From Actinomadura opuntiae (lineage in GTDB: Bacteria; Actinomycetota; Actinomycetes; Streptosporangiales; Streptosporangiaceae): a stretch of 64,000 bases of DNA. Below are positions 51,515 to 60,960 of the stretch, one piece after another (position 1 is the first letter of the stretch; each line of letters starts with the position of its first letter). A program made the position numbers and the translations under genes. The stretch spans positions 62,001-126,000 of the forward strand of contig NZ_JASNWF010000023.1 of the NCBI RefSeq assembly GCF_030283205.1, in the 5' to 3' direction. The notes under the pieces were generated by a model that worked only from the letters and a program-made list of their open reading frames with translations, ran no database searches and was not told the origin of the DNA.

Positions 51515-53014
51515 TCAGCGGAGGGGACGGACCTGCATCGGCAGCCCGCCGCGCATCCGCAGCGACAGCATCGGTTCGGGGACGACCCGATGCCCCGGCA
51601 CGACCGTCAGCCGCAACTCCCGGGCGATCAGCGCCAGCACGAACGTCGCCTCCATCAGCCCGAGATGGTTGCCCACGCAGAACCGCGGCCCGGCCCCGAA
51701 CGGGATGTAGGCGTACCGCGGACGGGCGGCCGCCCCGCCCGGCGCGAACCGCTCCGGGTCGAACCGTTCCGGGTCGTGCCAGAAGGCGGGGTTGCGGTGC
51801 AGGGTGTACGGGGAGATCAGCACGTCCGACCCGGCCGGGACGCGGTAGCCGCCCACCTCGTCCTCCGCCTGCGCGGTGCGGGTGAGGATCCACACCGGCG
51901 GGTACAGCCGGACGGCCTCCTCGATGACCATCCCGGTGTAGGTGAGGCGGTGCAGGTCGTCGTACTCGGGGAGCCGGTCGCCGAGGACCTCGACGGCCTC
52001 CTCGTGCAGCCGCCGCGCCACCTCCGGATGCCGGTCGATCAGGTACAGCGACCAGCCGAGCGTGCTCGCGGTCGTCTCGTGCCCCGCGAGCAGCAGCGTC
52101 ACCAGCTCGTCGTGCAGCCGGCGGCGCCCGGCGCGCGGATCGCCGTCCTCCCGCGCGGACGCGATGAGCCGGGCGAGCGCGTCGTCCCCGTCGGCGCCGC
52201 GCGCGGTCCGCTCGGCCACCAGCCGGTCCACGACCCGGCCCAGCTCCGCCCGGGCGCGCCGGAACCGCAGCTGCGTGGGCAGCGGCGTCCACAGCGGGAC
52301 AGCGCTGAGCGTGACCATGTCGAACATCGCCTGGTCCTGGACGGCCTCGAACGCGTGCCCGATCCCGCCGAACGCGCCGAGATCGGCGTCCAGGAGCGTG
52401 CGGCCGAGGACGCCGAGGGTGAGCCCGGTCAGCTCGCCCATCACCTCGACGGCCCCGCGATCGGCGTGCGCGCGCAGCCGGTCGACGAGACCGGCGGCCT
52501 CCTCGGCGACCACGGCGGCCTGCGCGGCGATCCTGGCCTGCCGGAAGACCGGCTGGATCGTGCGGCGCTGTGCGCGCCACCGGTCGCCCTCGCTGGTCAA
52601 CAGCCCGTCGCCCAGGGCGCGGCGGGCCTGCGCGAGGCCGATGCCCTTGTGGTAGTTGGCCGCGTTGTCCGCCAGGACGTGCTTGGCGTGCCGGGGATGG
52701 TTGAAGATGTAGAGCGTCTTCGGCCCGGCCGCGACCCGGACGGCGTCGCCGTAACGCGTCGTCGCGTCCATCATCAGCCCCAGCCGGTCCCGGACGAGCT
52801 TCGCGAAGATCCCCGGCATCGCCCGGCGCGGCGGCCCCGGCGGCGTCCGCCCCGCAGCGCGCGCCTTCACTCCCTGGGGTGAGGCGACCCGGTCCGCTTC
52901 GCTCATATCTGCCTCCTGCGGGGGGACGACCCCCCGCGCCCCCCGATCCGCTTCGCTCATGCCTGCACCCTGCGGGGGGACGACCCCCCGCGCCCCCCGG
53001 TTCGCTTCGCTCAT
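51515..53014 (-). CDS. cytochrome P450 with repeat-expanded N-terminus
   Basis: A 499-residue P450 of the CYP102/E-class type: I-helix LLLAGHETTAS, ExxR as EEAVRLYPP, heme loop FGAGPRFCVGN with Cys446. The first 40 residues are two and a half copies of MSEADRGARGVVPPQ, made by a 54-bp tandem repeat. ATG 53014 overlaps the flavin reductase stop (ATGA), but each repeat brings an ATG: 52906 has AGGAGG upstream and gives 463 residues, more like the usual size. Last gene of the PKSE operon; core oxidation is likely. Confidence 0.85.
   Translation of the reverse strand: MSEANRGARGVVPPQGAGMSEADRGARGVVPPQEADMSEADRVASPQGVKARAAGRTPPGPPRRAMPGIFAKLVRDRLGLMMDATTRYGDAVRVAAGPKTLYIFNHPRHAKHVLADNAANYHKGIGLAQARRALGDGLLTSEGDRWRAQRRTIQPVFRQARIAAQAAVVAEEAAGLVDRLRAHADRGAVEVMGELTGLTLGVLGRTLLDADLGAFGGIGHAFEAVQDQAMFDMVTLSAVPLWTPLPTQLRFRRARAELGRVVDRLVAERTARGADGDDALARLIASAREDGDPRAGRRRLHDELVTLLLAGHETTASTLGWSLYLIDRHPEVARRLHEEAVEVLGDRLPEYDDLHRLTYTGMVIEEAVRLYPPVWILTRTAQAEDEVGGYRVPAGSDVLISPYTLHRNPAFWHDPERFDPERFAPGGAAARPRYAYIPFGAGPRFCVGNHLGLMEATFVLALIARELRLTVVPGHRVVPEPMLSLRMRGGLPMQVRPLR
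52897..53014 (-). repeat. 54-bp tandem repeat carrying start codons and hairpins
   Basis: Two full units (52897-52950, 52951-53004) and the first 10 bp of a third. Each unit holds an in-frame ATG with a purine-rich site, and a perfect GCGGGGGG-ACGA-CCCCCCGC hairpin (52918-52937, 52972-52991). Units differ at a handful of bases near the RBS and at the end. Confidence 0.9.
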
Positions 53015-53523
53015 GCTGTTACCTCCGTCCGCTCGGGACGCACCGCATGGAAGCGCCCGTCGAAGAACAGCAGCGCCCCGTCGGCGTCCCGGCGGCTCAT
53101 CGACAGCAGCCGCGCCGTGAAGATGGTGTGGTCGCCGCCGTCGTAGCGGCGCCACACCTCGCACTCGAAACCGGCGGCCGCCCCGGTGATCAGCGGCACC
53201 CCGGTCAGCGCGCCGGGGTGCCAGTCGACCGCGTCGAACTGCGCGGCGCCGAGCGCCCGCGCCGGGTTCGCGAAGTGCCGGGCGACCGCCTGCTGGTCCG
53301 CCGCGAGCACCGACACCCCGAACCGGGCGCGGCCGAGCAGGTTGCGGTGCATGTTGGCGCCGCGGCCGACGCACACCAGGATCAGCGGCGGGTCCAGCGA
53401 CACCGAGGTGAAGGAGTTCGCGGTCATCCCGTGCGGGCGCGGGCCGCCGACGGTGAGCACGGTGACGCCCGTCGCGAACGTCCCGAGCGCCCGGCGCAGC
53501 GCCGCGGTGTCGAAGGCGCTCAC
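53011..53523 (-). CDS. flavin reductase (SgcE6-like)
   Basis: A 170-residue FMN-binding split-barrel reductase: LGTFATGVTVLTVGG, HGMTANSFTSVSLDPPLILV and the closing DGGDHTIFTARLLSM are the HpaC/SgcE6 signature. It supplies reduced flavin to two-component monooxygenases; the HsaA-like enzyme and the LLM enzyme here both need one. The GTG start overlaps the thioesterase stop (GTGA). SgcE6 in C-1027 partners the SgcC hydroxylase. Confidence 0.9.
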   Translation of the reverse strand: MSAFDTAALRRALGTFATGVTVLTVGGPRPHGMTANSFTSVSLDPPLILVCVGRGANMHRNLLGRARFGVSVLAADQQAVARHFANPARALGAAQFDAVDWHPGALTGVPLITGAAAGFECEVWRRYDGGDHTIFTARLLSMSRRDADGALLFFDGRFHAVRPERTEVTA

Positions 53524-53972
53524 GCGGTCCCTCCCACCTCGGCGAGGCCCGCCGTGTAGGGCTGCAGCGCCCGGGCGAGGGCGTCGGGGATCCGGGCAGG
53601 CACCGTCCGGCCGTTCGGGCCGCGCATGCACGCGACCCGCTGCCGTCCGCGCGCCACGAGCGTGTCGGCGCCGCCGTCCAGCCGGACGTAGTCGAACCCG
53701 AACTCCAGCTGCGTCTGCGCCAGCTCCAGCAGCCGCATCCGGATCGACAGCTCGTCGAAGGCGGTGATCTCGGCGAAGAACTCGCAGTCGACGCGGAGGG
53801 TGAACAGCTTGAGGTCGCGGTTCAGGTCGTCCAGGACGGCCGGGGCGCGCTGTTTGAGGAACATCTCCCGGCACCGGCCCTGCCAGCTCAGGTAGTTGAC
53901 GTAGTAGACGTTCCCGACGAGGTTGGTCTCCTCGAAACCGACCGTGTGCAGGTACTCGTAGTAGTGGCCCAT
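53520..53972 (-). CDS. enediyne hotdog thioesterase (E10/TEBC, SgcE10/CalE7-like)
   Basis: A 150-residue hotdog thioesterase. YYEYLHTVGFEETNLVGNVY and YYVNYLSWQGRCREMF are the conserved E10 core (ETNLVGNVYY...NYLSWQGRCRE). It hydrolyses the polyene from the PKSE ACP. GTGA overlap with the flavin reductase and a 26-bp gap from the PKSE stop fit the usual PKSE-E10 pair. The ATG at 53972 gives a length typical of the family. Confidence 0.95.
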   Translation of the reverse strand: MGHYYEYLHTVGFEETNLVGNVYYVNYLSWQGRCREMFLKQRAPAVLDDLNRDLKLFTLRVDCEFFAEITAFDELSIRMRLLELAQTQLEFGFDYVRLDGGADTLVARGRQRVACMRGPNGRTVPARIPDALARALQPYTAGLAEVGGTA

Positions 53973-53998
53973 GCTGTGCGGCGACCGCCCTTCTCGGG

Positions 53999-56900
53999 TC
54001 AGGCGCGGCCGGTGGCGACCGGCCGGCTCAGGACTGCGAACACGACCGGCTCCGGGACGTCCCGCAGGGTCGTGGCGAACGTGGCGACGCGCAGGTCGCC
54101 GGAGGCCAGCACCACCCAGCCGGGGCGGGCCGGCGGCAGCAGGGTCAGCGGCGCGCCGGCGGGCAGCCCCGCCTTCTGCAGGCATTCCCTCGCAGCCCAT
54201 ATCCGCGTTCCGGCCGTGCCGGAATTCGCGTCCTGCTCGGCGGTGACGAGGTCCAGAAGCGGGCGGTGCGGGCCGAGCAGGCCGTCCCACTCGGCGTCCG
54301 GACGGGGCGCGGCGAGCTCGGCGTCGCAGCCCAGCGGACCCGGTCCGGCGACCGCGAAGGTCAGCCCGGGGCCGTGCGAGACCGACACCGCGGTGGCGTC
54401 GCCGGACGCGCCGTCCAGTTCGGGGCGGCCGTCGGGCCGGTACCGCAGGACGGCCGGACGGCCCAGCGCACGACTCACCGCGAGAGCCGACCGCGCGCGG
54501 CGCGCCTCGACACCCGTCCCGGCTTCGGTGTGCGGTTCGGGTTCGACGCCGACCGCGACGCTGATCCCGGCGACGTCGGCGAGCGTGCGCTCCAGGTGGC
54601 CGGAGAGCAGCGGCCCGACCCATGGCCCGGTGCCGTCGGACCGGCGGACGGCCCGCAGCCGCAGGCCCTCCCAGCGTTCGACGACGGTGCCGTCCCCGTC
54701 CCGCACCGCGATGTCGTAGGTGTAGGTGTCGCCGTCCTGCGCGCGTTCGGTGGCGCAGTAGCGGAGCGTGCCGGTGAGCTTGTCCCCGCCGGGGTACAGC
54801 CGCTCGATCCCGACCGGCAGGAGCGTGGCGTCGGGGACGCAGACCTGGTTGCCGTGCATCAGCGCGTCCCGCAGCCCGGGGTCGCCGAGCACCAGCGCGT
54901 CGGGAAGGTATCCGGCGAACCAGTCGGCCGGGACGGCGGCCACGTCCGCGTCGACGTGCCGGGCGGCGGCCCGGCGATAGCCGCGCAGCCGGTGGAAGCG
55001 CTCGCCCTGGAACAGCACGCCGCCGTACAGGTCGGCGCCGGGGTCGAGGGGGACGGCCGGCAGCGCGTCGGGCACCTGCTCGGGCGGGCCCCCCTCCGGG
55101 CCGCCGGCGCCGTAGCGCAGCCGGGCCCGGAAGTGGTCGGCGGCGAAGCCGGTCTCCGCGCTGCGGATCGCCACCTCGACGGTGTCGTCGCCGGTCACCA
55201 CGGCCGCGATCCGGACGGCGGTGGACCCGTCCGGCGGCACCACCACCGGCCGCAGGAACTCGACGTCCTCGAAGACAGGTGTCCCGGCGTGTCCGGCGAC
55301 GGCGCGGGCGGCCTGCGCCATCGCCTCCATCCCGAACACGGCGGGGAACAGCGCGTTCCCGTCGAGGTGGTGGTCGGGCAGGTACCGGTCGGTGCCGGCG
55401 CCGAGCTCGACCTCGGTGACCAGCTCGACGCCCGGGTAGTGGACGAGGACGCGGTCGACGAAGCGCAGCAGCGGCAGCTCGGGCCGGTCCCGGCGGACGG
55501 TGTCGACGCGCCCGGTGCGGCCGCTGACGACGACCACGGGCGGCGCGTCCGGGTCGGCGACCAGCCGGCGCATCAGCGCCACGCCCTGGTCGGGGCCGAT
55601 CGGGGTGATCCCGTCGCGGGCGAGCGACTCCACCACCGCGAGGCGCTCTCCCATGCCGACGCCGGACCACACCGACCATTCCACGCACAGGCACCGGCAG
55701 GCCGGGTGCCGTTCGGCGAACGCGCGGGTCAGGTGGGCCATCCAGTCGTTGGCGACGGCGTAGTGCGCCTCGCCGGGCAGCCCGCTGCGGCCGATGATGC
55801 TGCCGAAGGCGACCAGCAGCCGCAGCGCGCCGGGGTCGACGGCGCCGAGCACCGCCTCCAGCCCGTCGATCTTGGGGGCGATGGCGGCGCGGAAGGCGTC
55901 CGCGTCGAGGTTGGGCAGGGCGGCGGGCTCGTTGCGGCCGGCGCCGTGCAGCACGCCGGTGACCGGGCCGAGCGCGGCGCCGATCTCGGCGACCGCGGCC
56001 TGGACCTGCGCCGGGTCGGTCACGTCGGCGCGGACGTAGTGGACGCGGGCCCCGGCGTCCGCCATGCGCCGCAGGTTCGCGGCGAGCTCGTCGTCGCCCG
56101 CGGGGTCGGAGCGTCCGAGGACGGCGAGCGCGGCGCCGGTGCCCGCGGCGACGGCGAGCGCGCACTCGGCGGTGATGCCCTTGCCGCCGCCGGTGACGAG
56201 CAGGACGTCGTCCGGGCCGAGCGGCGGCTCCTCCCGTTCGGGCGTCACCGGCATCGGCCGCAGCGTGGGGACGAGGCGGCGCCCGTCGGCGTCGTGCATG
56301 ACCTCGCTGAAGCCCGCGGTGGCGGCGACCTCGGCGACGACGCGGTCCACGGCGTCGGGGACGGCGGGCAGGTGGACGACGGTGACGCGCAGCCGCGGGG
56401 CCTCCAGGCGCAGCGTCTTGGCCAGCCCGGCGGCGCCGCGCCCGTCGCCGGTGAGCACGAACCGGGTGACGGAGCCGTCGGCGAGCGCGGCGTGCGCGCC
56501 GTCCAGCGCGAGCCGCAGCGCGTCCTCGTCGCAGTCGGGGGGCAGGCAGACCAGGACGCCCGCGCCGACGCGGGCGCGTTGCAGCGCCTGCCGCAGCGCG
56601 CCGGCGAAGGGGTGCCCGGCGGGCGCGTACAGCGTCCAGGGGCCGTCCTCCTCGGGCTCGGCGGGCGGGGCGGGCGGGGCGGGGTCGAGGTCGACGGTGA
56701 ACGCGCGCGCCCACGCCGCGGCGCCCTCGGCCGCGGGGGCGGCGGGCGCGCCGCCGGCGGTCTCGGCGAGGGTGTCGAGGGCGGCGGCCAGCTCGCCGAG
56801 GGACGCAGTCGCGTAGTTCACGACGGTCTGCGCGGGCGGCAGGTCCAGCAGCAGCGCCGCCTGGTTCATCAGCTGCCCGACGGTGATGGACGACAGGTGC

Positions 56901-59803
56901 AGGTCGTCCAGCGGCCTGCTGTCGTCGCGGACCAGTTCGGCGGGCAGCTCGGCGCGCTCGGCGGCCAGGCGGCGCAGCAGTTCCAGGCTGGACTCCCCGG
57001 CGGCGGCGCCCTCGCCGCCGGCGGTGGCGTCCGGTTCCGCCGGAGCGGGCGCCACGTACTCCTCGAGGGCGAGTTCCGGTGCCTGCTCGCACGGGCTGGT
57101 GAGGAAGTCGAACTCCGCGCCGATCTCCAGCGGGCGGGTCAGCCGGTCGCGGAACAGCGCCGCGGTGTCGACGGGCGCGCCCGACACGAACGCCGCGGCG
57201 ACGACGCGCAGCAGCGAGGTGAGCGACTCGTCGTCGGTGTCCAGCGCGACCGCCGGGGTGCCGGTGATGCCCGCGACCAGCCCGGTCAGCACCCGGCCCG
57301 GGCCGACCTCGACGAACAGGTCGGCCTCCTTGGCGGCCAACTGCAGCGCCTGGCTGAACAGGACGGGCTCGGTGATCTGCCGGCGCAGCAACTCCGGGAC
57401 GTCGGTGCGCACCGGCAGCGGCTCCCCGGTGACGGTGGACACCAACCGCCGCTCCACACCGCCGAACCGCTCCCCCGCCAGCGCGTCGGCGAACGCGCCC
57501 GCCGCCGGCGCCACCAGCGGGGAGTGGAAGGCGTGCGAGACCGCGATGCGGGTCCACGGCACGCCCGCCCCGGCGGCGCGCCGCCCGGCCTCGTCCACCG
57601 CGTCGTTCGGTCCGGCGACGACCGTCTGGCCGGGCCCGTTGTATCCGGCGATGACCACCGGCAGGTCCGTGATCAGCTCGGCGACCCGCTCGGGCGGAGC
57701 GCTGAGCCCCGCCATCGTCCCGGACGCGCTGTGCTCGGCCATCGTGCGGCCGCGCGTCGCGGTGACCCGCAGCAGCGCCTCGGCGTCGAGCGCGCCCGCC
57801 CAGTGCAGCGCGGAGATCTCGCCGAGGCTGTGCCCGACCGCGACCACGGCGTGCACGCCGAGGGACTCCAGCGCCCGCAGTCCCGCCATGGATCCGGTCG
57901 CGATGCGGGGCTGCGCCACGGCGGTCGCGGTCGTGTCCCCGGCCGACGGGAGCGCGGCGCGCAGGTAGACGTCCTCGGCCTCGGCGAAGCGGCGGCGCAG
58001 CGCTCCGCCGCTGGTGCCGCGCCCCGAGCCCTGCCCCGGGAACAGGAATCCGATGGCGGCGGGCCGGGTGACGCGGCCGAGGAAGGCGGTGCCGCTCGGG
58101 GTGAGCCTGGACGTCTCGCCCTCCTCCAGGGCGGCGGCGAGGCTGCGCAGGCGGTCCGCCGCGTCCTGCGGGGACGAGGCGATCACGGCGGCGCGCGCGG
58201 TACCGCCCGTCAGCCGGGACTGCAGGACGGCGCCGAGGTCCGACAGCTGCGCGTACGACAGCCCGGACACCCACCCGGCCAGGCCGGCGATCCGGTCGCG
58301 CAGCTCGGCGGGGGTGTCGGCGTCGAACAGCAGCAGCTCGGCGTCCTGGACCGAGCGCGCGAGCGCGACCGACGCGGCGGCGGGCGCGGCGCGGCGCGGG
58401 CCGGTGCCCTCGACGACCAGGTGGGTGTTGATGCCGCCGAACCCCATCGCGGTGACGCCCGCGCGGGCGGGCGCGCCGTCCGGCCACGGCTCGGCCCGCC
58501 GCAGCACCCGCAGCGCGGCGTCCTCGCCGGTGAGGACGGGATGCGGGTCGACGCACCCGGCGGTCGGCGGCACCATCCGCTCGCGCACCGCCATCACCGC
58601 CTTGATGAACCCGGCGATCCCCGCGGCGGCCTTCGTGTGGCCGATCATGCCCTTGATGGAACCGATCGCGGCGCGCGGCACCGTGCCGTCGACCGCCTCG
58701 GCACGGGCCTCGGCGCGGGCCTCGGTCAGCGCGGCCAGCTCGGTGGCGTCGCCGATCTCCGTGCCGGTCCCGTGGCCCTCGAAGAACGGGACGGTCTCGA
58801 TGCCGAACCCGGCGCGCTCGTAGGCGCGGCGCAGCGCCAGCCGGTAGCCGCGCTTCTCCGGGCGGGTGATGCCGCCCTTGCCGTCGGACGACACGCCCCA
58901 CCCGGCGACCACCGCGTACGGCTCGCGGCCGTAGCGCCGCGCGTCCTCCTCGCGGACCAGCACCACCATGCCGCAGCCCTCGCCGGGCCAGAAGCCGTTG
59001 GAGCCGCGGTCGTACACCCGCATCTCGCCCCGGGCGAGCGCGCCGGTCTTGGCGAACCCGACGATCTCGAACGGGTCCAGGGACAGGTCGACCCCGCCCG
59101 CGACGGCGGCGTCCAGCTCCCCGTCGAGCAGGGCGCGGCACGCCGTCGCGACCGACAGCAGCGACGACGAGCACGCGCCGTCCACGGTGTAGCCGCCGCC
59201 CTTGAGGTCGAAGTAGTTGCAGATCCTCCCGGCGATGGTGTTGGACAGGCCGCCGGCGAGGGTGTCCTCGTTCACCGCGGGGAACGGCGCCTTGTAGCGG
59301 CGCTCCAGCGTGGCGAGGAACTGCGCGAGCGGCTCGTCCTCCCACCCCTCCTCGCGCAGCGCGGCGGCGACGGTGCGGCGCACGTACGGCCAGCGCACCC
59401 GCATCAGGTTGGCGCGGGAGAACTCGCCGGTGAGGGTGTTGCCGACGACGACGCCGGTGCGCTCGGCGGGCAGCCCCTCCGCGCCGGGGAACCCGGCGTC
59501 GGCGAGGGCCCGCTCGGCGATGTCGAGCGCGAGCCAGTGCGTCAGGTCCGTCGACCGGAACGTGCTTCCGGCGATCTTGTGCCGGACCCGGTCGAACGCG
59601 TAGCCCTCCAGGACGGCGGCGTTGCGCGCGTAGAACCGGTCGGGCGCGGCGGGGTCGGCGTCCCAGTAGTCCGCCAGCCGCATGCGGACGTCGGGCAGCC
59701 GCCGGAAGGCGCGCCGTCCGGCCAGGGCGTTCTCCCACAGTTCGGTCGGCGAGGTGGCGTCGGGGTAGCGGCACGCCATGCCGATGACCGCGATCCTGCT
59801 CAT
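53999..59803 (-). CDS. pksE: iterative enediyne polyketide synthase (PKSE)
   Basis: A 1934-residue iterative type I PKS in the enediyne order. KS (about 1-465) with GACSSS Cys211, GHGTGT His344, IGHT His389. AT (about 580-900) with GHSLGE Ser659. ACP (about 935-1015) with LHLSSI, Ser971 or 972 for the prosthetic group. KR (about 1195-1420) with TGGGKGI. DH (about 1470-1720) with a HHLDGNALFP stretch. C-terminal PPTase with GCDAEL and WAARECLQK. It builds the linear polyene precursor with E10. AGAAGG lies upstream of the ATG. All key residues are present, so it should be active. By family, nine- versus ten-membered cannot be told from PKSE by eye. Confidence 0.97.
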   Translation of the reverse strand: MSRIAVIGMACRYPDATSPTELWENALAGRRAFRRLPDVRMRLADYWDADPAAPDRFYARNAAVLEGYAFDRVRHKIAGSTFRSTDLTHWLALDIAERALADAGFPGAEGLPAERTGVVVGNTLTGEFSRANLMRVRWPYVRRTVAAALREEGWEDEPLAQFLATLERRYKAPFPAVNEDTLAGGLSNTIAGRICNYFDLKGGGYTVDGACSSSLLSVATACRALLDGELDAAVAGGVDLSLDPFEIVGFAKTGALARGEMRVYDRGSNGFWPGEGCGMVVLVREEDARRYGREPYAVVAGWGVSSDGKGGITRPEKRGYRLALRRAYERAGFGIETVPFFEGHGTGTEIGDATELAALTEARAEARAEAVDGTVPRAAIGSIKGMIGHTKAAAGIAGFIKAVMAVRERMVPPTAGCVDPHPVLTGEDAALRVLRRAEPWPDGAPARAGVTAMGFGGINTHLVVEGTGPRRAAPAAASVALARSVQDAELLLFDADTPAELRDRIAGLAGWVSGLSYAQLSDLGAVLQSRLTGGTARAAVIASSPQDAADRLRSLAAALEEGETSRLTPSGTAFLGRVTRPAAIGFLFPGQGSGRGTSGGALRRRFAEAEDVYLRAALPSAGDTTATAVAQPRIATGSMAGLRALESLGVHAVVAVGHSLGEISALHWAGALDAEALLRVTATRGRTMAEHSASGTMAGLSAPPERVAELITDLPVVIAGYNGPGQTVVAGPNDAVDEAGRRAAGAGVPWTRIAVSHAFHSPLVAPAAGAFADALAGERFGGVERRLVSTVTGEPLPVRTDVPELLRRQITEPVLFSQALQLAAKEADLFVEVGPGRVLTGLVAGITGTPAVALDTDDESLTSLLRVVAAAFVSGAPVDTAALFRDRLTRPLEIGAEFDFLTSPCEQAPELALEEYVAPAPAEPDATAGGEGAAAGESSLELLRRLAAERAELPAELVRDDSRPLDDLHLSSITVGQLMNQAALLLDLPPAQTVVNYATASLGELAAALDTLAETAGGAPAAPAAEGAAAWARAFTVDLDPAPPAPPAEPEEDGPWTLYAPAGHPFAGALRQALQRARVGAGVLVCLPPDCDEDALRLALDGAHAALADGSVTRFVLTGDGRGAAGLAKTLRLEAPRLRVTVVHLPAVPDAVDRVVAEVAATAGFSEVMHDADGRRLVPTLRPMPVTPEREEPPLGPDDVLLVTGGGKGITAECALAVAAGTGAALAVLGRSDPAGDDELAANLRRMADAGARVHYVRADVTDPAQVQAAVAEIGAALGPVTGVLHGAGRNEPAALPNLDADAFRAAIAPKIDGLEAVLGAVDPGALRLLVAFGSIIGRSGLPGEAHYAVANDWMAHLTRAFAERHPACRCLCVEWSVWSGVGMGERLAVVESLARDGITPIGPDQGVALMRRLVADPDAPPVVVVSGRTGRVDTVRRDRPELPLLRFVDRVLVHYPGVELVTEVELGAGTDRYLPDHHLDGNALFPAVFGMEAMAQAARAVAGHAGTPVFEDVEFLRPVVVPPDGSTAVRIAAVVTGDDTVEVAIRSAETGFAADHFRARLRYGAGGPEGGPPEQVPDALPAVPLDPGADLYGGVLFQGERFHRLRGYRRAAARHVDADVAAVPADWFAGYLPDALVLGDPGLRDALMHGNQVCVPDATLLPVGIERLYPGGDKLTGTLRYCATERAQDGDTYTYDIAVRDGDGTVVERWEGLRLRAVRRSDGTGPWVGPLLSGHLERTLADVAGISVAVGVEPEPHTEAGTGVEARRARSALAVSRALGRPAVLRYRPDGRPELDGASGDATAVSVSHGPGLTFAVAGPGPLGCDAELAAPRPDAEWDGLLGPHRPLLDLVTAEQDANSGTAGTRIWAARECLQKAGLPAGAPLTLLPPARPGWVVLASGDLRVATFATTLRDVPEPVVFAVLSRPVATGRA

Positions 59804-59899
59804 TCGGGGGCAGCCTTCTTTCCAGCGTTCGCCGGCACACGGCAGGAGCGCAGCCGGTGCGATGGGCCTTGGGGTGTGGTCGGGGGTGAGGGGCGGCGG

Positions 59900-60892
59900 T
59901 CAGTCCGTGCCGGGAACGAGGGCCGCGGCGACGGCGCGCCGCCACGCCTCGTAGGCGGGGACGTCCGCGCGGGCGTCCGCGGCCGGGTCGTCCGGCACCG
60001 CGGGCAGGTGGTCGGCGCAGACCTTGGCGGCCTGCTCGGGCGTCATCGAGCACAGCACCTCGGTGGCGAGCTCGACGTGCGGGACGACCAGATCGGCGCG
60101 CAGCCGCGCCTCGGCGGCGAACGCGCAGCCCTGCGCGACGTCCGGGCGGTACCGGCCCGCCCGGTCCCACAGGGTGCGCAGCTCCTTCTCGTCCGCGCCG
60201 CCCGCGTAGGCGGCGGCGAGGCCGACGCCGGCGTACAGGTCGCCGCGGCGGGCCTCTGCGAACTCCTCGATCCGGTCGGCGACCAGCCCCGGGTCGGTCC
60301 CGCAGACGAACCACAGGGCGCGGCCGATGCCCTGGTCGACGGCGCGGCGGGCGTAGGGCGCGCCGCGGACGGGCCAGGCCACCGGGTCCACGACCTGGCC
60401 GTCGACGTACCGTCCGGTGTGGAAGTACGCCTGGTGGAAGCCGTAGCCGTCCAGTGCCAGCCAGCGCAGCAGCGGGTCAGGGGCGGCCAGCCTGGGACGC
60501 AGGAACCGCGGCAGCCGGGCCGCGGCCCAGCCGACGCCGACGTACGCCATGTAGACGTGGTCGCCGCCGGCCCCGCCGAGGAACTCGGCGACGCGCCGGG
60601 TCCCGCCGCCGGGCAGCCCGTCCAGCATCGCGAAGCCCATCGCGGCGCCCTCGTAGGCGAAGCCGCGGAACCGGGTCGGGATGTCCGCGAGCTCCGCCGG
60701 CACCTCGTCGGTGGAGCGGGCGCGGGCGGCGGCCGCGTACCCGGTGAGGAACGTGCGGCCGATCGTCTCGAGCACGGCCTGGGATTCGTGGTCCTTGATC
60801 TGGAAGCCGCGCACCGCCATTTTCGTGGCCGACGCGTTCGGCGTCAGAACAGCGCTGCGCAGCCTTCGCCATGAAAGAGTCAATTCGAGCAC
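59900..60892 (-). CDS. DUF1702 enediyne protein (UnbL/E2-E3 type), copy 1
   Basis: About 330 residues, DUF1702 family. LRSAVLTPNASATKMAVRGF, then GFAYEGAAMGFAMLDGLPGG, YMAYVGVGWAAARLPRFLRP, DGYGFHQAYFHTGRY and DQGIGRALWFVCGTDP are the family blocks. The role in enediyne core formation is unknown though the family is nearly always beside PKSE. Start uncertain: GTG 60892 fits homologues, GTG 60949 adds 19 residues; neither has a strong site. It is 25-30% alike to copy 2 by eye and follows it by 68 bp. Confidence 0.88.
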   Translation of the reverse strand: MLELTLSWRRLRSAVLTPNASATKMAVRGFQIKDHESQAVLETIGRTFLTGYAAAARARSTDEVPAELADIPTRFRGFAYEGAAMGFAMLDGLPGGGTRRVAEFLGGAGGDHVYMAYVGVGWAAARLPRFLRPRLAAPDPLLRWLALDGYGFHQAYFHTGRYVDGQVVDPVAWPVRGAPYARRAVDQGIGRALWFVCGTDPGLVADRIEEFAEARRGDLYAGVGLAAAYAGGADEKELRTLWDRAGRYRPDVAQGCAFAAEARLRADLVVPHVELATEVLCSMTPEQAAKVCADHLPAVPDDPAADARADVPAYEAWRRAVAAALVPGTD

Positions 60893-60960
60893 CTGGATTC
60901 GCCGGTCGATGTGGTTCCAAAATCTGCCGCGCGCGCCGTCCGCGTCCACTTCGGTCGTGC

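Noticed and set aside
53520..60314. 2264-codon open frame across the PKSE region as a giant protein
   Set aside because: It is an Arg/Pro/Ala-rich shadow frame typical of 70+% GC DNA; the true PKSE, E10 and flavin reductase frames cover the same DNA with clear domains. Only its tail is E10.
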